DNA of 64,000 nucleotides from Lacrimispora xylanolytica (GTDB lineage Bacteria; Bacillota; Clostridia; Lachnospirales; Lachnospiraceae). The translations under genes and the position numbers were made by a program. The stretch is from positions 248,001 through 312,000 of the forward strand of contig NZ_CP113524.1 in NCBI RefSeq assembly GCF_026723765.1, in the 5' to 3' direction. Shown one piece after another: positions 42,770 through 52,514 of this stretch (its first letter is position 1; each line of letters opens with the position of its first letter). Under the pieces are notes generated by a model. The model was given only the letters and a program-made list of their open reading frames with translations. It searched no databases and was not told the origin of the DNA.

Positions 42770-43289
42770 TAAGATACGTGTAATGTTATCAGAGGAAGAG
42801 ATCGCAGAAAGAATCAAGGAAGTTGCAGCGCAGATCAGCAAGGACTATGAAGGAAAGAAGCTTCATCTTATCTGTATCTTAAAGGGAGGAGTCTTCTTCA
42901 CCTGTGAGCTTTCCAAACGAATCACTCTGCCCCTTACTTTGGATTTCATGTCCGTATCAAGCTACGGCTCTGGTACCGTATCAAGCGGTATTGTGAAGAT
43001 TGTAAAGGATCTTGACGATCCGATTGAAGGAAAAGATGTTCTCATTGTTGAGGATATTATTGATTCTGGAAACACCTTATCCTATTTGATTGAGGTATTA
43101 AAACAGAGAAATCCAAACAGCATTGAGCTTTGTACCCTGCTTGATAAACCGGAACGCCGGGTAAAGAAGCAGGTTCAGGTAAAGTATACCTGTTTCACCG
43201 TACCGGATCAGTTTATCATCGGTTACGGTCTTGATTACGATCAGATATACAGGAATTTGCCATATATTGGAGTTATAGAACAGCAATAA
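42762..43289 (+). CDS. hpt: Hypoxanthine phosphoribosyltransferase
   Basis: 175 residues. Salvages hypoxanthine and guanine to IMP and GMP. PRPP loop VLIVEDIIDSGNTLSYLIE (about 88-106) and the early ICILKGGVFFTCELSKRI and SVSSYGSGT segments are typical. It overlaps tilS by 8 bases and precedes ftsH by 9 bases; the tilS-hpt-ftsH order is conserved in Firmicutes. Confidence 0.97.
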   Translation: MDDKIRVMLSEEEIAERIKEVAAQISKDYEGKKLHLICILKGGVFFTCELSKRITLPLTLDFMSVSSYGSGTVSSGIVKIVKDLDDPIEGKDVLIVEDIIDSGNTLSYLIEVLKQRNPNSIELCTLLDKPERRVKKQVQVKYTCFTVPDQFIIGYGLDYDQIYRNLPYIGVIEQQ

Positions 43290-43298
43290 GGAGGCAGC

Positions 43299-45122
43299 AT
43301 GTTGAAACAACAGCAACCATTTAAAGGCTTAGGATTTCTGCTCCTTCTGGTTATCATGCTTATATTTGCCAGCAGGCTTCCCCAGAAAAGTGAGATCATC
43401 ACCAACCAGGAGCTTATGCAGGCAATCGATAATGGAACCATAGCCTCGGCTACGATCCGGCAGAGCGACCCGCCGCCAACGGGAAAAATTGAGATGACAA
43501 TGAACGACGGCACGTCAAAACAGGCCAACGTATCCAATGTACTTGGAATCCAGGACCGCTTAGACCGCAATGGAATTACCTATACGGTGGACGCAGTTCA
43601 GAAGGAAAACCTGTTTTTGACTATAACATTGCCGCTTATATTAACAGCAGTAGCCATGGTGTTTTTATTCATGGTCATGAATGCCAGAGCAGGAGCCGGA
43701 AGTGCCAACAGTAAGATGATGAATTTCGGAAGAAGCCGGGCACTCCTTGCCAAAGATGCCAACAAGGTGAATTTCAGCAAGGTAGCAGGACTTGAGGAAG
43801 AAAAGGAAGAGCTGGAGGAAGTGGTGGATTTCCTTAAAAATCCTCAGAAGTACACCAGCGTAGGCGCCAGAATCCCTAAGGGAATCCTGCTTGTAGGGCC
43901 TCCGGGAACCGGTAAGACACTTCTTGGCAAGGCAGTAGCAGGAGAAGCCGGAGTACCGTTTTTCTCCATTTCAGGTTCTGACTTTGTGGAGATGTTCGTA
44001 GGTGTCGGTGCATCTCGTGTCAGAGATTTATTTGAAGAAGGTAAGAAACACGCCCCATGTATCATTTTCATTGATGAAATTGATGCAGTAGCCCGCCGAA
44101 GAGGTACGGGTATGGGCGGTGGCCATGATGAAAGAGAGCAGACTCTAAACCAGCTTCTCGTTGAGATGGATGGTTTTGGAATCAATGAAGGAATCATCGT
44201 AATGGCAGCCACCAACCGGGTGGATATTTTAGATCCTGCCATCCTTCGTCCCGGCCGTTTTGACCGGAAGGTAGGAGTAGGAAAACCAGATGTAAAGGGA
44301 AGAGAAGATATCCTAAAGGTTCACTCCAAGGAAAAGCCACTTGGTGAAGATGTGGATTTAAAGAGAATTGCCCAGACAACATCTGGATTTACCGGCGCAG
44401 ATCTTGAAAATCTTATGAATGAAGCAGCCATTTATACAGCCAGACACAGCAAGAAGTTCATTAGTCAGGCTGATATTGATAAAGCATTTGTAAAAGTCGG
44501 CATTGGAGCCGAGAAAAAGAGCAAGATCATTACTGAAAAGGAAAAGAAGATCACAGCCTACCACGAGGCAGGCCATGCGATTTTATTCCATCTCCTTCCT
44601 GACGAGGGACCGGTTCATACTATTTCCATTATACCAACGGGAATGAGTGCAGCCGGATATACCATGCCTCTTCCGGAAAAAGATCATATGTTCAACACCA
44701 GAGAAAAGATGCTGCAGGATATTATGGTAGATTTGGGAGGAAGAATCGCTGAGGAGCTTATTTTCGGTGATATTACCACCGGAGCTTCCCAGGATATCAA
44801 GCAGGCCACCGCATTGGCCCGTGCCATGGTGACCCAGTTCGGTATGTCCGATAAGGTAGGCATGATCAATTATGACAACGACGGTGATGAAGTATTCATT
44901 GGCAGGGATCTGGCACATACCAAGAGCTATGGCGGTCAGGTTGCCAATACCATTGACAATGAAGTGAAACGAATCATTGATGAGTGCTATCAGAAGGCAA
45001 GAGAAATTCTCGTGAAACACGAAGATGTACTTCATGCCTGCTGTCAGTTGCTTATGGAAAAAGAAAAAATCGGTCAGCAGGAGTTTGAAGAACTTTTCAA
45101 AGTTCCCACAGAAGTGATATAA
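43299..45122 (+). CDS. ftsH: ATP-dependent zinc metalloprotease FtsH
   Basis: 607 residues. Membrane AAA protease degrading misassembled membrane proteins and regulators. Two membrane spans (about 8-25 and 107-127) frame an extracytoplasmic domain; then AAA motifs [30 protein letters not shown] and second-region-of-homology [20 protein letters not shown], and the zinc site [17 protein letters not shown] stands before the ATG. The transcript ends at the hairpin at 45149-45201. Confidence 0.98.
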   Translation: MLKQQQPFKGLGFLLLLVIMLIFASRLPQKSEIITNQELMQAIDNGTIASATIRQSDPPPTGKIEMTMNDGTSKQANVSNVLGIQDRLDRNGITYTVDAVQKENLFLTITLPLILTAVAMVFLFMVMNARAGAGSANSKMMNFGRSRALLAKDANKVNFSKVAGLEEEKEELEEVVDFLKNPQKYTSVGARIPKGILLVGPPGTGKTLLGKAVAGEAGVPFFSISGSDFVEMFVGVGASRVRDLFEEGKKHAPCIIFIDEIDAVARRRGTGMGGGHDEREQTLNQLLVEMDGFGINEGIIVMAATNRVDILDPAILRPGRFDRKVGVGKPDVKGREDILKVHSKEKPLGEDVDLKRIAQTTSGFTGADLENLMNEAAIYTARHSKKFISQADIDKAFVKVGIGAEKKSKIITEKEKKITAYHEAGHAILFHLLPDEGPVHTISIIPTGMSAAGYTMPLPEKDHMFNTREKMLQDIMVDLGGRIAEELIFGDITTGASQDIKQATALARAMVTQFGMSDKVGMINYDNDGDEVFIGRDLAHTKSYGGQVANTIDNEVKRIIDECYQKAREILVKHEDVLHACCQLLMEKEKIGQQEFEELFKVPTEVI

Positions 45123-45148
45123 ATATTGCTGGCTTAAACAAAATATTG

Positions 45149-45201
45149 GTGCAGAATCCGGAAAAGTATCCAAGTTTGCTTTCTGGAATCTGCACTTTTT
45201 T
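45149..45201 (+). terminator. Terminator after ftsH
   Basis: A 16-base stem (arms 45149-45164 and 45180-45195, one mismatch and one G-T pair) followed by TTTTTT. Confidence 0.88.
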
Positions 45202-45470
45202 GTAACCTATAGACGGAATAGGAAAATATGCATAAAAAATTATTTTGAAAAAAATGATGTTTGTGCACACTTATTTTCTCCAGCGTGGTATATTTATAAA
45301 TGTAAACCCCCCCAATACATTATATAGTTTTTGCTACACCCCATAAGAAACGAAATACCTTCTCCGAAAAACGGTCAGCTACCCCGCTGACCGTTTTTTA
45401 TTTCATTTTTTAGAGGTTAGGCAGGGTTGTATAATGGGGACCAATCGGATAGAATAGAATTAGAGTTAGG
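45202..45470. other. Intergenic region with a second terminator
   Basis: AT-rich DNA without a supported gene. It holds an extended -10-like TGGTATATT (45286-45294), a run of seven C (45307-45313), and a perfect hairpin with T-tail at 45367-45398 (AAAAACGGTCAGC with complement). Since ftsH already has a terminator, the second may end a short untranslated transcript; no -35 supports it. TATAAT at 45430-45435 is a possible promoter for the GH13 gene. Confidence 0.4.
45367..45399 (+). terminator. Intrinsic terminator between ftsH and the GH13 gene
   Basis: AAAAACGGTCAGC (45367-45379) pairs perfectly with GCTGACCGTTTTT (45386-45398) around a 6-base loop; bidirectional in form. Confidence 0.9.
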
Positions 45471-47552
45471 ATGAAAGGAAAGAAAGAACGTATGTGCTTT
45501 CAGCAAGTTGCTTTAAATAAAGAGGCATTATTTACCGACGAGACTGACAGCTTCCGGTTTCCCTGTGAACCAGAAGAAGGGGACGAAGTAGTTCTTCTCT
45601 TCCGGACGGCCTTGAATGATATTGATTGGGTCTATTATATAGAAGCCGGCAGTGAACAACCAACTGCCATGAAAAGAACCAGCTCTGATGAAATGTTCGA
45701 TTATTATGAGCACAGAAAAAAAGCAGGTTGTGATCCCATTCGGTACTGCTTTCAGGTGGTAAAAGGGAATCAGGTCTGTTATTACAGCCGCCTGGGCGTG
45801 GAAGATCAGATACCATCTGAGGGCTGGTTTTTAATGGTACCGGGCTTCTCCACACCAGACTGGGCAAAGGGGGCCGTCATGTATCAGATTTTTGTTGACC
45901 GCTTCTGCAATGGAGATCCAGCCAATGATGTGGTAGATGACGAATATGTGTACTTAAAAAGGAAGGTTACCGGTATCAGGGACTGGAATAAGTATCCCGA
46001 TCAGTTTGATGTATGCAGCTTTTATGGTGGAGATTTGCAGGGGGTATGGGATAAGCTTGACTATCTGGAAAATCTGGGTGTGGAAGTAATTTATCTAAAT
46101 CCCATTTTTGTATCGCCCTCCAATCATAAATACGATTGTCAGGATTATGACCATATTGATCCCCATTACGGTGTCATAGCCATGGATGGGGGAGCGGTTT
46201 TAGATTCTGAAGCCACCAGCAACCAGAATGCCACCAAATACATGATACGTACCACGGCAGAGGAAAACCTAAAAGAGAGCAATGATTTCTTCTCCAGGTT
46301 TATAAAAGAAGTACACAAAAGGGGAATGAAGGTCATACTGGACGGTGTGTTTAACCACTGCGGTTCTTTCCACAAATGGCTGGATGGAGAACGGATTTAT
46401 GAGCTTTCAGGAAATTATGAGCCAGGAGCCTATGTCTCAAAAGAAAGCCCTTATCATTCCTTTTTTAATTTCCAGGATGAGAACTGGCCTTATAACGGCT
46501 CTTATGATGGCTGGTGGGGTCATGCGACACTTCCAAAGCTTAACTATGAAGGCTCTGATACTCTTTACCAGTATATCCTTAACATAGCTGCCAAATGGGT
46601 TTCTAAGCCATACAATGCCGACGGCTGGCGCCTTGACGTAGCTGCTGACTTAGGGCAAAGCAGTCAATTCAATCACAGCTTCTGGAAGGATTTCAGAAAG
46701 ACAGTGAAGGCAGCCAATCAAGATGCCATCATACTTGCGGAGCATTATGGTGACCCTTCAGAATGGTTAAAAGGTGACGAATGGGATACGGTGATGAATT
46801 ACGATGCCTTTATGGAGCCGGTCTCCTGGTTTCTCACTGGTATGGAAAAACATAGTGATGAAAAGGATGAAAAGCTCTTTGGAGACGGAGCAGCCTTTTT
46901 TAAGGCCATGAACCACCATATGAGCCGTATGATGGCGGGATCATTGTTCACTGCCATGAACCAGCTTTCCAATCATGATCATTCCCGTTTCCTTACAAGA
47001 ACCAATAAAAAAATAGGCCGTACGGCTACAGAAGGACCGGAGGGAGCTTCCGATGGAATCAGCTACGGCATATTTCGTCAGGGTGTGATGCTCCAGATGA
47101 CCTGGCCCGGTGCTCCCGCCATCTATTATGGGGATGAGGCCGGTGTTTGCGGCTGGACAGATCCAGACAATCGTCGAACCTACCCCTGGGGAAATGAAAA
47201 CATGGAACTGATAGAATTCCACCGGTATATGACTGATCTTCACCGGTCCATCAAAGCGCTCCGCATTGGCTCCTTAAAGCAGCTTTTAGCAGGAGACCAT
47301 CTCATTGCATACGGTCGCTTTACAGGAGACAGTATCTGCGCCGTTGCAGTAAACAGCCATGAAAATGAGCAGGAAGTCCACATACCGGTCTGGCAGCTTG
47401 GATTAAAGAGCGGCGAGACCATGTCCCGGGTCATGCTGACTTATGAGAGTGGCTATAATGTAGGTAAGCTCTCATACTCGGTGATAGAGGGGAATGTGAA
47501 GGTTTTATTGCCCCCTGTAAGCTCTGTGCTACTAGTTGGCAACAGGGACTAG
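45471..47552 (+). CDS. GH13 alpha-glucan hydrolase (neopullulanase/cyclomaltodextrinase-like)
   Basis: 693 residues, no signal peptide, so an intracellular maltodextrin-degrading enzyme. An N-terminal beta-sandwich (about 1-125, CBM34-like) precedes the catalytic barrel with MYQIFVDRFCNGD, VEVIYLNPIF, DGVFNHCG, DGWRLDVAAD (nucleophile Asp), IILAEHYG (acid/base Glu) and LSNHDHSRF. A C-terminal sandwich domain ends the protein. The start is uncertain: ATG 45471 has AGG immediately adjacent, and in-frame ATG 45492 follows AAAGG at 13 bases; neither is ideal. It stands alone between two terminators and tRNA-Tyr. Confidence 0.93.
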   Translation: MKGKKERMCFQQVALNKEALFTDETDSFRFPCEPEEGDEVVLLFRTALNDIDWVYYIEAGSEQPTAMKRTSSDEMFDYYEHRKKAGCDPIRYCFQVVKGNQVCYYSRLGVEDQIPSEGWFLMVPGFSTPDWAKGAVMYQIFVDRFCNGDPANDVVDDEYVYLKRKVTGIRDWNKYPDQFDVCSFYGGDLQGVWDKLDYLENLGVEVIYLNPIFVSPSNHKYDCQDYDHIDPHYGVIAMDGGAVLDSEATSNQNATKYMIRTTAEENLKESNDFFSRFIKEVHKRGMKVILDGVFNHCGSFHKWLDGERIYELSGNYEPGAYVSKESPYHSFFNFQDENWPYNGSYDGWWGHATLPKLNYEGSDTLYQYILNIAAKWVSKPYNADGWRLDVAADLGQSSQFNHSFWKDFRKTVKAANQDAIILAEHYGDPSEWLKGDEWDTVMNYDAFMEPVSWFLTGMEKHSDEKDEKLFGDGAAFFKAMNHHMSRMMAGSLFTAMNQLSNHDHSRFLTRTNKKIGRTATEGPEGASDGISYGIFRQGVMLQMTWPGAPAIYYGDEAGVCGWTDPDNRRTYPWGNENMELIEFHRYMTDLHRSIKALRIGSLKQLLAGDHLIAYGRFTGDSICAVAVNSHENEQEVHIPVWQLGLKSGETMSRVMLTYESGYNVGKLSYSVIEGNVKVLLPPVSSVLLVGNRD

Positions 47553-47574
47553 CATAATTTTTTATAAAAACTGC

Positions 47575-47603
47575 TTGATTTTTTTGGGACAACATGTTAG
47601 AAT
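47575..47603 (+). promoter_or_regulatory. tRNA-Tyr promoter
   Basis: TTGATT (47575-47580), 17 bases, TAGAAT (47598-47603), 24 bases before the tRNA. The -10 context TGTTAGAATAATAA matches the pth promoter. Confidence 0.75.
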
Positions 47604-47626
47604 AATAATCGCTTGTTAAAAGCTAT

Positions 47627-47708
47627 GGGTGGGTTCCCGAGCGGCCAAAGGGGGCAGACTGTAAATCTGTTGTCGACGACTTCGAAGGTTCGAATCCTTC
47701 TCCACCCA
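47627..47708 (+). tRNA. tRNA-Tyr (GTA)
   Basis: 82-base class II tRNA. Acceptor GGGTGGG pairs with TCCACCC, the anticodon loop is CTGTAAA with anticodon GTA, a long variable arm follows, and the T loop is GGTTCGAATCC. Discriminator A at 47708; CCA is not encoded. A GTA anticodon with long variable arm is standard for bacterial tyrosine tRNA. Confidence 0.97.
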
Positions 47709-47720
47709 GTTATTATTAAG

Positions 47721-47757
47721 AAAGAAGCCGGTATGATAATCATCATACCGGCTTCTT
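47721..47757. terminator. Terminator after tRNA-Tyr
   Basis: AAAGAAGCCGGTATGAT (47721-47737) pairs with ATCATACCGGCTTCTTT; strong in both directions, so it also serves the opposing NADH oxidase gene. Confidence 0.92.
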
Positions 47758-47795
47758 TGTGCTTACTTTTTATTTGTCTCAGTGACAGGCAGCTG

Positions 47796-49130
47796 TTATT
47801 CTGCCATCAAAGCCGCCATGGTGAAATAATTATATGGCTTGTTAAAGTGAGGCAGGAAGAAGATGTCTGTCAGCTTTAAGCGGTCAATGGTAACCTGTTC
47901 CTGAATGGCAAGAGAGAACATATGGATTGCCATGGAAATATCGTATTCAGAACACATCTGCGCTCCTAAGATGATTCTGGTCTTTCTGTCATATACGATA
48001 CGGATTTTTACCTTATAATTATCATGCTGGATAAATGCAGGCTTCTGGGTGTCTTCGTAATCGGTAGCAACCGCGTCATAGCCCAATTTCTTTGCTTTTT
48101 CCAGTGTAATTCCGGTTGAGACCATCTTAAGATCCCAAATACAGATACCATTTGAACCCTGAACTCCAATGGATTTCAGTGGAGTTCCACAGGCATTATG
48201 AGCCGCTACGATTCCGGAACGCACTGCGTTGGTAGCCAGGGCAATATAGTTGGTCTTTTGAATGGAATTATCATAAATGGTCGCACAGTCACCAATGGCA
48301 TAGACGTCCGGCTGACTGGTCTGCTGATGTTCATTTACCAGATAAGCCCCGTTCTTAAACAGCTCCAGGACGTCTTTTCCCAGCTGGCTGTTGGGCTTAA
48401 AGCCGATTCCAAGCACCACCATATCGGCTGGATACTCATGTTTGTCAGTGACGATCTTCTCCACCTTGCCGGTACCCTTAATGCTTGTAACGGTTTCCTC
48501 GTAAGCCAGCTTAATTCCATGGCTTTCTAAGTTCTTAGACATGATATCCGTAAATTCCTGATCATAATATCCGGACAGACAGGTGCTTGCAGTATCAATG
48601 AGAGTTACTTTCTTTCCAATACGATTAAAGGCCTCTGCCAGCTCCACGCCGATGTAGCCTGCGCCGACTACGACTACATTGCGGATCATGTTTTCGTGAA
48701 GCTTATCAATTACTTCTTTTGCGTTCTGATATAATTTTACGTACTGAACATTTTTTAAATCGGTCCCTTCAATGGTTGGAGTGACAGGAAGAGATCCGGT
48801 AGCAAGAATAAGTTTATCATAGGGAGTCTGATAGCTCTGGCCGTCTTTTCCAGTGGCAAATACCAGCTTTTTATCAAAATCAATATGATAGACAATGGTC
48901 TCTAAATATACCTTTGCGCCCTTCTGTTCAAAAATCTCCCTGCTGCAGTAAAACAATCCTTCGGAAGACGGAATCTGATTTCCAATCCATAAGGCCATAC
49001 CGCATCCAAGAAAGCTGATATTGTCATTGGAGTCAAAAATCGTGACTTCCTTGTCCTTGTAGTTATCTAAAATAGTGTTAATTGCCGCAGTTCCAGCATG
49101 ATTTGCTCCAATTACTACGATACGCTCCAT
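47796..49130 (-). CDS. nox: NADH oxidase, CoA-disulfide-reductase family (Nox-like)
   Basis: 444 residues. Flavoprotein reducing oxygen to water with NADH, part of oxygen defence in anaerobes. FAD motif [17 protein letters not shown] at the N-terminus, single redox cysteine in [11 protein letters not shown] (about residue 42), NAD loop [16 protein letters not shown], and [15 protein letters not shown] 49130 is chosen because AGGAGGT lies just upstream; the frame runs open 33 codons further without a site. The redox Cys and length fit water-forming Nox; CoA-disulfide reductase is the alternative. Confidence 0.9.
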   Translation of the reverse strand: MERIVVIGANHAGTAAINTILDNYKDKEVTIFDSNDNISFLGCGMALWIGNQIPSSEGLFYCSREIFEQKGAKVYLETIVYHIDFDKKLVFATGKDGQSYQTPYDKLILATGSLPVTPTIEGTDLKNVQYVKLYQNAKEVIDKLHENMIRNVVVVGAGYIGVELAEAFNRIGKKVTLIDTASTCLSGYYDQEFTDIMSKNLESHGIKLAYEETVTSIKGTGKVEKIVTDKHEYPADMVVLGIGFKPNSQLGKDVLELFKNGAYLVNEHQQTSQPDVYAIGDCATIYDNSIQKTNYIALATNAVRSGIVAAHNACGTPLKSIGVQGSNGICIWDLKMVSTGITLEKAKKLGYDAVATDYEDTQKPAFIQHDNYKVKIRIVYDRKTRIILGAQMCSEYDISMAIHMFSLAIQEQVTIDRLKLTDIFFLPHFNKPYNYFTMAALMAE

Positions 49131-49624
49131 ATAATACCTCCTAAGTGGTTCGTTTTTATATAATATTGTACAGGCGAAAAAACAATTTCTCCTTAAGGTG
49201 ATTCTATCACTAATTTGCCTGGGGTACAATTGCTACTTTATCTTTTTTTTATCAATATTCATTTTTTGAGGCTTGGATTTGTTTTTGTAATAATAAAATA
49301 AAGCGCTAGTATTGCTAATAATCATAGGTTACCCAAAGAGTTCCGTTCATAGAAATTATTAATTTGAAAGCAACAGTAAAATGTTTCCAGCAATGATTTT
49401 GTTTTCCTGTCTTTTTGCATTGATACGTTTACTGCTGCTGATAATGCCGTAATTCCTTGTTTTTATAGCTTATTTAAACAGCTGTAAAGGAAAATTTAAA
49501 ATGAGGAGCAAATGCAATATAAAACAGTTGACAAGAAAGGCTTGTTTTTGTATAATCAATATGTTGTTCATCGGTGAGCTTTTTTTGCTTGGTCAAAAGA
49601 GGCTGTACCTTGATTACACTAGTT
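49131..49624. other. Intergenic region between nox and tRNA-Leu
   Basis: About 490 AT-rich bases with no supported gene. It carries the nox leader on the left and a fully consensus promoter for tRNA-Leu at 49528-49556. No repeat or RNA structure was recognised in the middle part. Confidence 0.6.
49528..49556 (+). promoter_or_regulatory. Consensus sigma-A promoter of tRNA-Leu
   Basis: TTGACA (49528-49533), exactly 17 bases, TATAAT (49551-49556): a perfect match to consensus, as expected for a stable RNA gene. The start would be near 49563. Confidence 0.93.
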
Positions 49625-49710
49625 GCCGGCGTGGCGGAACTGGCAGACGCACAGGACTTAAAATCCTGCGGGACTTACCTCCCGTACCGGTTCGATTCCG
49701 GTCGCCGGCA
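49625..49710 (+). tRNA. tRNA-Leu (TAA)
   Basis: 86-base class II tRNA. Acceptor GCCGGCG pairs with CGCCGGC, anticodon loop CTTAAAA with anticodon TAA, long variable arm (GCGGGACTTACCTCCCGT), T loop GGTTCGATTCC, discriminator A at 49710. CCA is not encoded. Confidence 0.97.
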
Positions 49711-49721
49711 TTAATTGTGAG

Positions 49722-49755
49722 AAACCTTGTACTCGATTGAGTACAAGGTTTTTTT
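49722..49755 (+). terminator. Terminator after tRNA-Leu
   Basis: AAACCTTGTACTC (49722-49734) pairs perfectly with GAGTACAAGGTTT (49739-49751) around GATT, then a T-run. Confidence 0.94.
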
Positions 49756-49913
49756 GCGCCCTATCTTTATTTACCTGCTTTCTGAATTGATTCAGCATAA
49801 AGTTGATGTTGGTAGTTATCATCATCCAGGTGATAACCAGGAGTATGAAGTATGATCTAACTAGGAGATTTGTAAAAGTTGTGTATATTATTGTAAAACA
49901 TTAGTAAAGTGCA

Positions 49914-49940
49914 TATAGTTATCTGAAAAATATCCGATAT
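49914..49940 (+). promoter_or_regulatory. Sigma-D (FliA)-type motility promoter before the chemoreceptor
   Basis: TATAGTTA, 11 bases, TCCGATAT, against the FliA/SigD pattern TAAAGTTT-N11-GCCGATAA: six of eight matches in each half with exact spacing. The start would be near 49947, giving a 55-base leader. Confidence 0.7.
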
Positions 49941-50001
49941 ATTTACTGAATCTCAAGTTATATCTGAGACAAAGGCATAAATATATATTGGAGGTTTTAG
50001 C

Positions 50002-51984
50002 ATGAACAGACACCGCAAGGGGATAAAAAAGGATTTGGTATTATTTACGTTGACCTGTATTGCCTGTATCGTATTTCTGTTGTCTGTAAGTTCTATTTAT
50101 TTGATCTATGATACCGCTCATCGTTCGCTGGCAAAGAGTCTTAAGGAAACCTCGCAGCTTGTCTCGGAAAAGATTACCCAGCAGCTAAAAGAATACTCTG
50201 TCATTGCGGAGTCCATTGGCCTTTATGAAAAGGGGAATCGAGAGCGTGGAGGGAATATTGGTATATTCCTTACCATCTCAAGTTCTCAGTATGGGTTAAA
50301 TAAGATTGATATCATTTCCGCAGATGGAACGTCCATGGTGAGCGGGAAATCATATAAGGATAATGTTGCCTATGAAAAGGCAAAAGGTGGCGTTCCCTTT
50401 CTATCAGACCCTATCGTTGGAAGTGATTCTGCCTCCTTTCAATACGCATATCCCTTTGGAGACCTGGTCATTATGCTGGATATTCCTTATTCCGTGCTGG
50501 AAGCCATTATAACCGAAGCTAGACTTGGAGAGACGGGAAGTACCTATATCTTAGACAGTAACGGGACGAAGGTAGCAGCCGATGATATTTCCCTTGTGCT
50601 TGAGCGGCAAAACAGCATTGAGGATGGAAAAAAGAATTCGTCAAAGAAGTCTGAGATTGTTTCTCTTGAAACGGACATGATTGGGGGAGGTTCGGGGTTT
50701 CGCTTTTATGAGGAGGGAGGAGTCCATAAGATTGGCTCTTATTCCTCCATTAAGGATACCAATGGCTGGTCTGTAAACGTAACGGCTCTTCAGTCTGAAT
50801 TTATGTCAGGCATCAGGACCTCTGTCATCATGGCTGGTATTCTGGGAATCTTATCCCTTATGGTCAGTGTATATGCCGTTTTAAAGATTACAAACCGAAT
50901 CACAAAGCCCATTGAAGCTGTGGTGGATTCCCTAGGTCGGTTTTCTGAAGGAGACCTTAATATGGAACTTCCCATACTGCGGGATGATGAGGTGGGGAGT
51001 ATATCCAGGAAAATCAATGAAATGGCAGCAAAATATAAAGAAATCATACAGGATATTTCCGTATATCTTCATGAGATTTCCCTTGGCAATCTGGCGGTAC
51101 AAAGCAGCTGTGACTATCCTGGGGAATTTCGTGACATTCGCTTAAGCATGGAGTCCATTTCCATGGCTTTAAGCGGCACTTTAAGAAAGATTCAAATCTC
51201 GGCTCATGGGGTTAATAATGGTGCAGGACAGGTTTCCGATGCCTCACAGGGCCTTGCATCAGGAAGCCAGGAACAGGCAGCAGCCGTGGAGGAATTAAAT
51301 GCTTCCATAGAAGCTGTCTGTCAGCAGGCGGAAAAGAATGTGGAGTATGTAAGAAAGGCGTCTGCCTACGCAAGCCAGTCAGGTCAAAACGTAGACCTGG
51401 GGAATCGGTATATGGAAAGTCTTAAAGAGGCCATAGAAGATATCAGCTTATCCTCTGGTAAGATCAGCAACATTACAAAGATCATTGAAGACATTGCATT
51501 TCAGACCAATATATTGGCTTTGAACGCAGCCGTTGAAGCTGCCAGAGCAGGAAGTGTGGGCAGCGGATTTGCGGTTGTAGCGGGAGAGGTGAGGAATCTG
51601 GCTGTTAAATCTGCGGAGGCGGCAAAACAGACCTCAGAGCTGATTGAACACTCTGTAAAAGCTGTTTTAGAGGGGAAGAGGCTTACAGAGGAGACAGGTA
51701 AGGTGCTGGAAGAAATCGCAGGGCAGGCAAGTCAGGTGGAGGAGTCCATGAGGGAAGTAGAGGCCTCATCCATGGAACAGGTACAAGCCATAGAGCAAAT
51801 CAACGATGGCCTTTCCCAGGTTTCAGCCGTGATACAGGCCAATGCCTCTACTGCAGAGCAAAGCTCGGCAGCAGGAGAGGAACTGGAGAGCCAGGCAAGA
51901 ATGCTTTACGGTGAAGTGGACCGGTTCCGGTTGTGGGAAGAAGTCATTTCCCAGGAGCAAAGCGTGGAGGCGTGTATTTCATAA
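50002..51984 (+). CDS. Methyl-accepting chemotaxis protein
   Basis: 660 residues. N-terminal span (about 14-36), an extracellular Cache-type sensor (about 40-280), second span (about 277-300), HAMP (about 300-355), and a cytosolic signalling hairpin whose tip contains EDIAFQTNILALNAAVEAARAG. Methylation-type Glu/Gln pairs flank it. The receptor would feed CheA; its ligand is unknown, though Cache domains often bind small organic acids or amino acids. GGAGG stands before the ATG, and a sigma-D-like promoter puts it in the motility regulon. The C-terminus lacks a CheR-docking pentapeptide. Confidence 0.95.
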   Translation: MNRHRKGIKKDLVLFTLTCIACIVFLLSVSSIYLIYDTAHRSLAKSLKETSQLVSEKITQQLKEYSVIAESIGLYEKGNRERGGNIGIFLTISSSQYGLNKIDIISADGTSMVSGKSYKDNVAYEKAKGGVPFLSDPIVGSDSASFQYAYPFGDLVIMLDIPYSVLEAIITEARLGETGSTYILDSNGTKVAADDISLVLERQNSIEDGKKNSSKKSEIVSLETDMIGGGSGFRFYEEGGVHKIGSYSSIKDTNGWSVNVTALQSEFMSGIRTSVIMAGILGILSLMVSVYAVLKITNRITKPIEAVVDSLGRFSEGDLNMELPILRDDEVGSISRKINEMAAKYKEIIQDISVYLHEISLGNLAVQSSCDYPGEFRDIRLSMESISMALSGTLRKIQISAHGVNNGAGQVSDASQGLASGSQEQAAAVEELNASIEAVCQQAEKNVEYVRKASAYASQSGQNVDLGNRYMESLKEAIEDISLSSGKISNITKIIEDIAFQTNILALNAAVEAARAGSVGSGFAVVAGEVRNLAVKSAEAAKQTSELIEHSVKAVLEGKRLTEETGKVLEEIAGQASQVEESMREVEASSMEQVQAIEQINDGLSQVSAVIQANASTAEQSSAAGEELESQARMLYGEVDRFRLWEEVISQEQSVEACIS

Positions 51985-52040
51985 AAAAGCTGTTTTTATC
52001 TCATACTATTAAAATACCAAGAAAGAAATGAGGTAAAAAA

Positions 52041-52472
52041 ATGAACGCAGACGCAGAATTGCTTAATTTCATCCATCAAAACTCACAGATGGGCGTGGAA
52101 ACCATTGGACAGCTTCTTACAATCTCAGAGGATGAATCATTTAAAATCCATTTGGAGGAGGAGCTTAAGGAATACAGGCAGATTCACGAAAAGGCGAGGG
52201 AACTTTTGAATCAGCATGGCTTAGAGGAAAAGGATATCTCTGCCATGGAAATGATTATGGCTTACCTGGCAATTGATATGAAGACATTTGTGGATAAGTC
52301 CCCCTCTCATATGGCTGAGATGTTGATATTGGGAGGAACCAGAGGAATTATTGACTGCTTAAAGAGGATCCGTCAGTATAAGGGAGAGGCAAAGGAAGAT
52401 ATTATATCTCTCATGAATCATCTTCTCAAAGTGGAGGAAGATCATCTGGAACGGTTGAAGAAGATGGTTTAA
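52041..52472 (+). CDS. Conserved helical hypothetical protein, possible ferritin-like bundle
   Basis: 143 residues, all-helical in appearance, no membrane span. The pattern of Glu/His in helices (EEELKEYRQIHEKA near 40, KVEEDHLERLKKMV at the end) and the motif SPSHMAEMLILGGTRGIIDCLK suggest a four-helix bundle of ferritin-like type with possible metal ligands. I recall similar unnamed proteins in Lachnospiraceae but know no function. It lies 56 bases after the chemoreceptor, with AGGT before the ATG, and 42 bases before the DUF1848 gene. Confidence 0.7.
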   Translation: MNADAELLNFIHQNSQMGVETIGQLLTISEDESFKIHLEEELKEYRQIHEKARELLNQHGLEEKDISAMEMIMAYLAIDMKTFVDKSPSHMAEMLILGGTRGIIDCLKRIRQYKGEAKEDIISLMNHLLKVEEDHLERLKKMV

Positions 52473-52514
52473 CGTTGTATCATATAGGTATCTCTATGAA
52501 AGAGGAGGAGTCAG

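Noticed and set aside
45202-45366. Small RNA gene between the two terminators after ftsH
   Set aside because: The second terminator is orphan-like, but no convincing -35/-10 pair or conserved structure supports a transcript.
49501-49740. 79-codon frame covering tRNA-Leu
   Set aside because: The region is explained by a consensus promoter and a complete tRNA; the frame crosses both.
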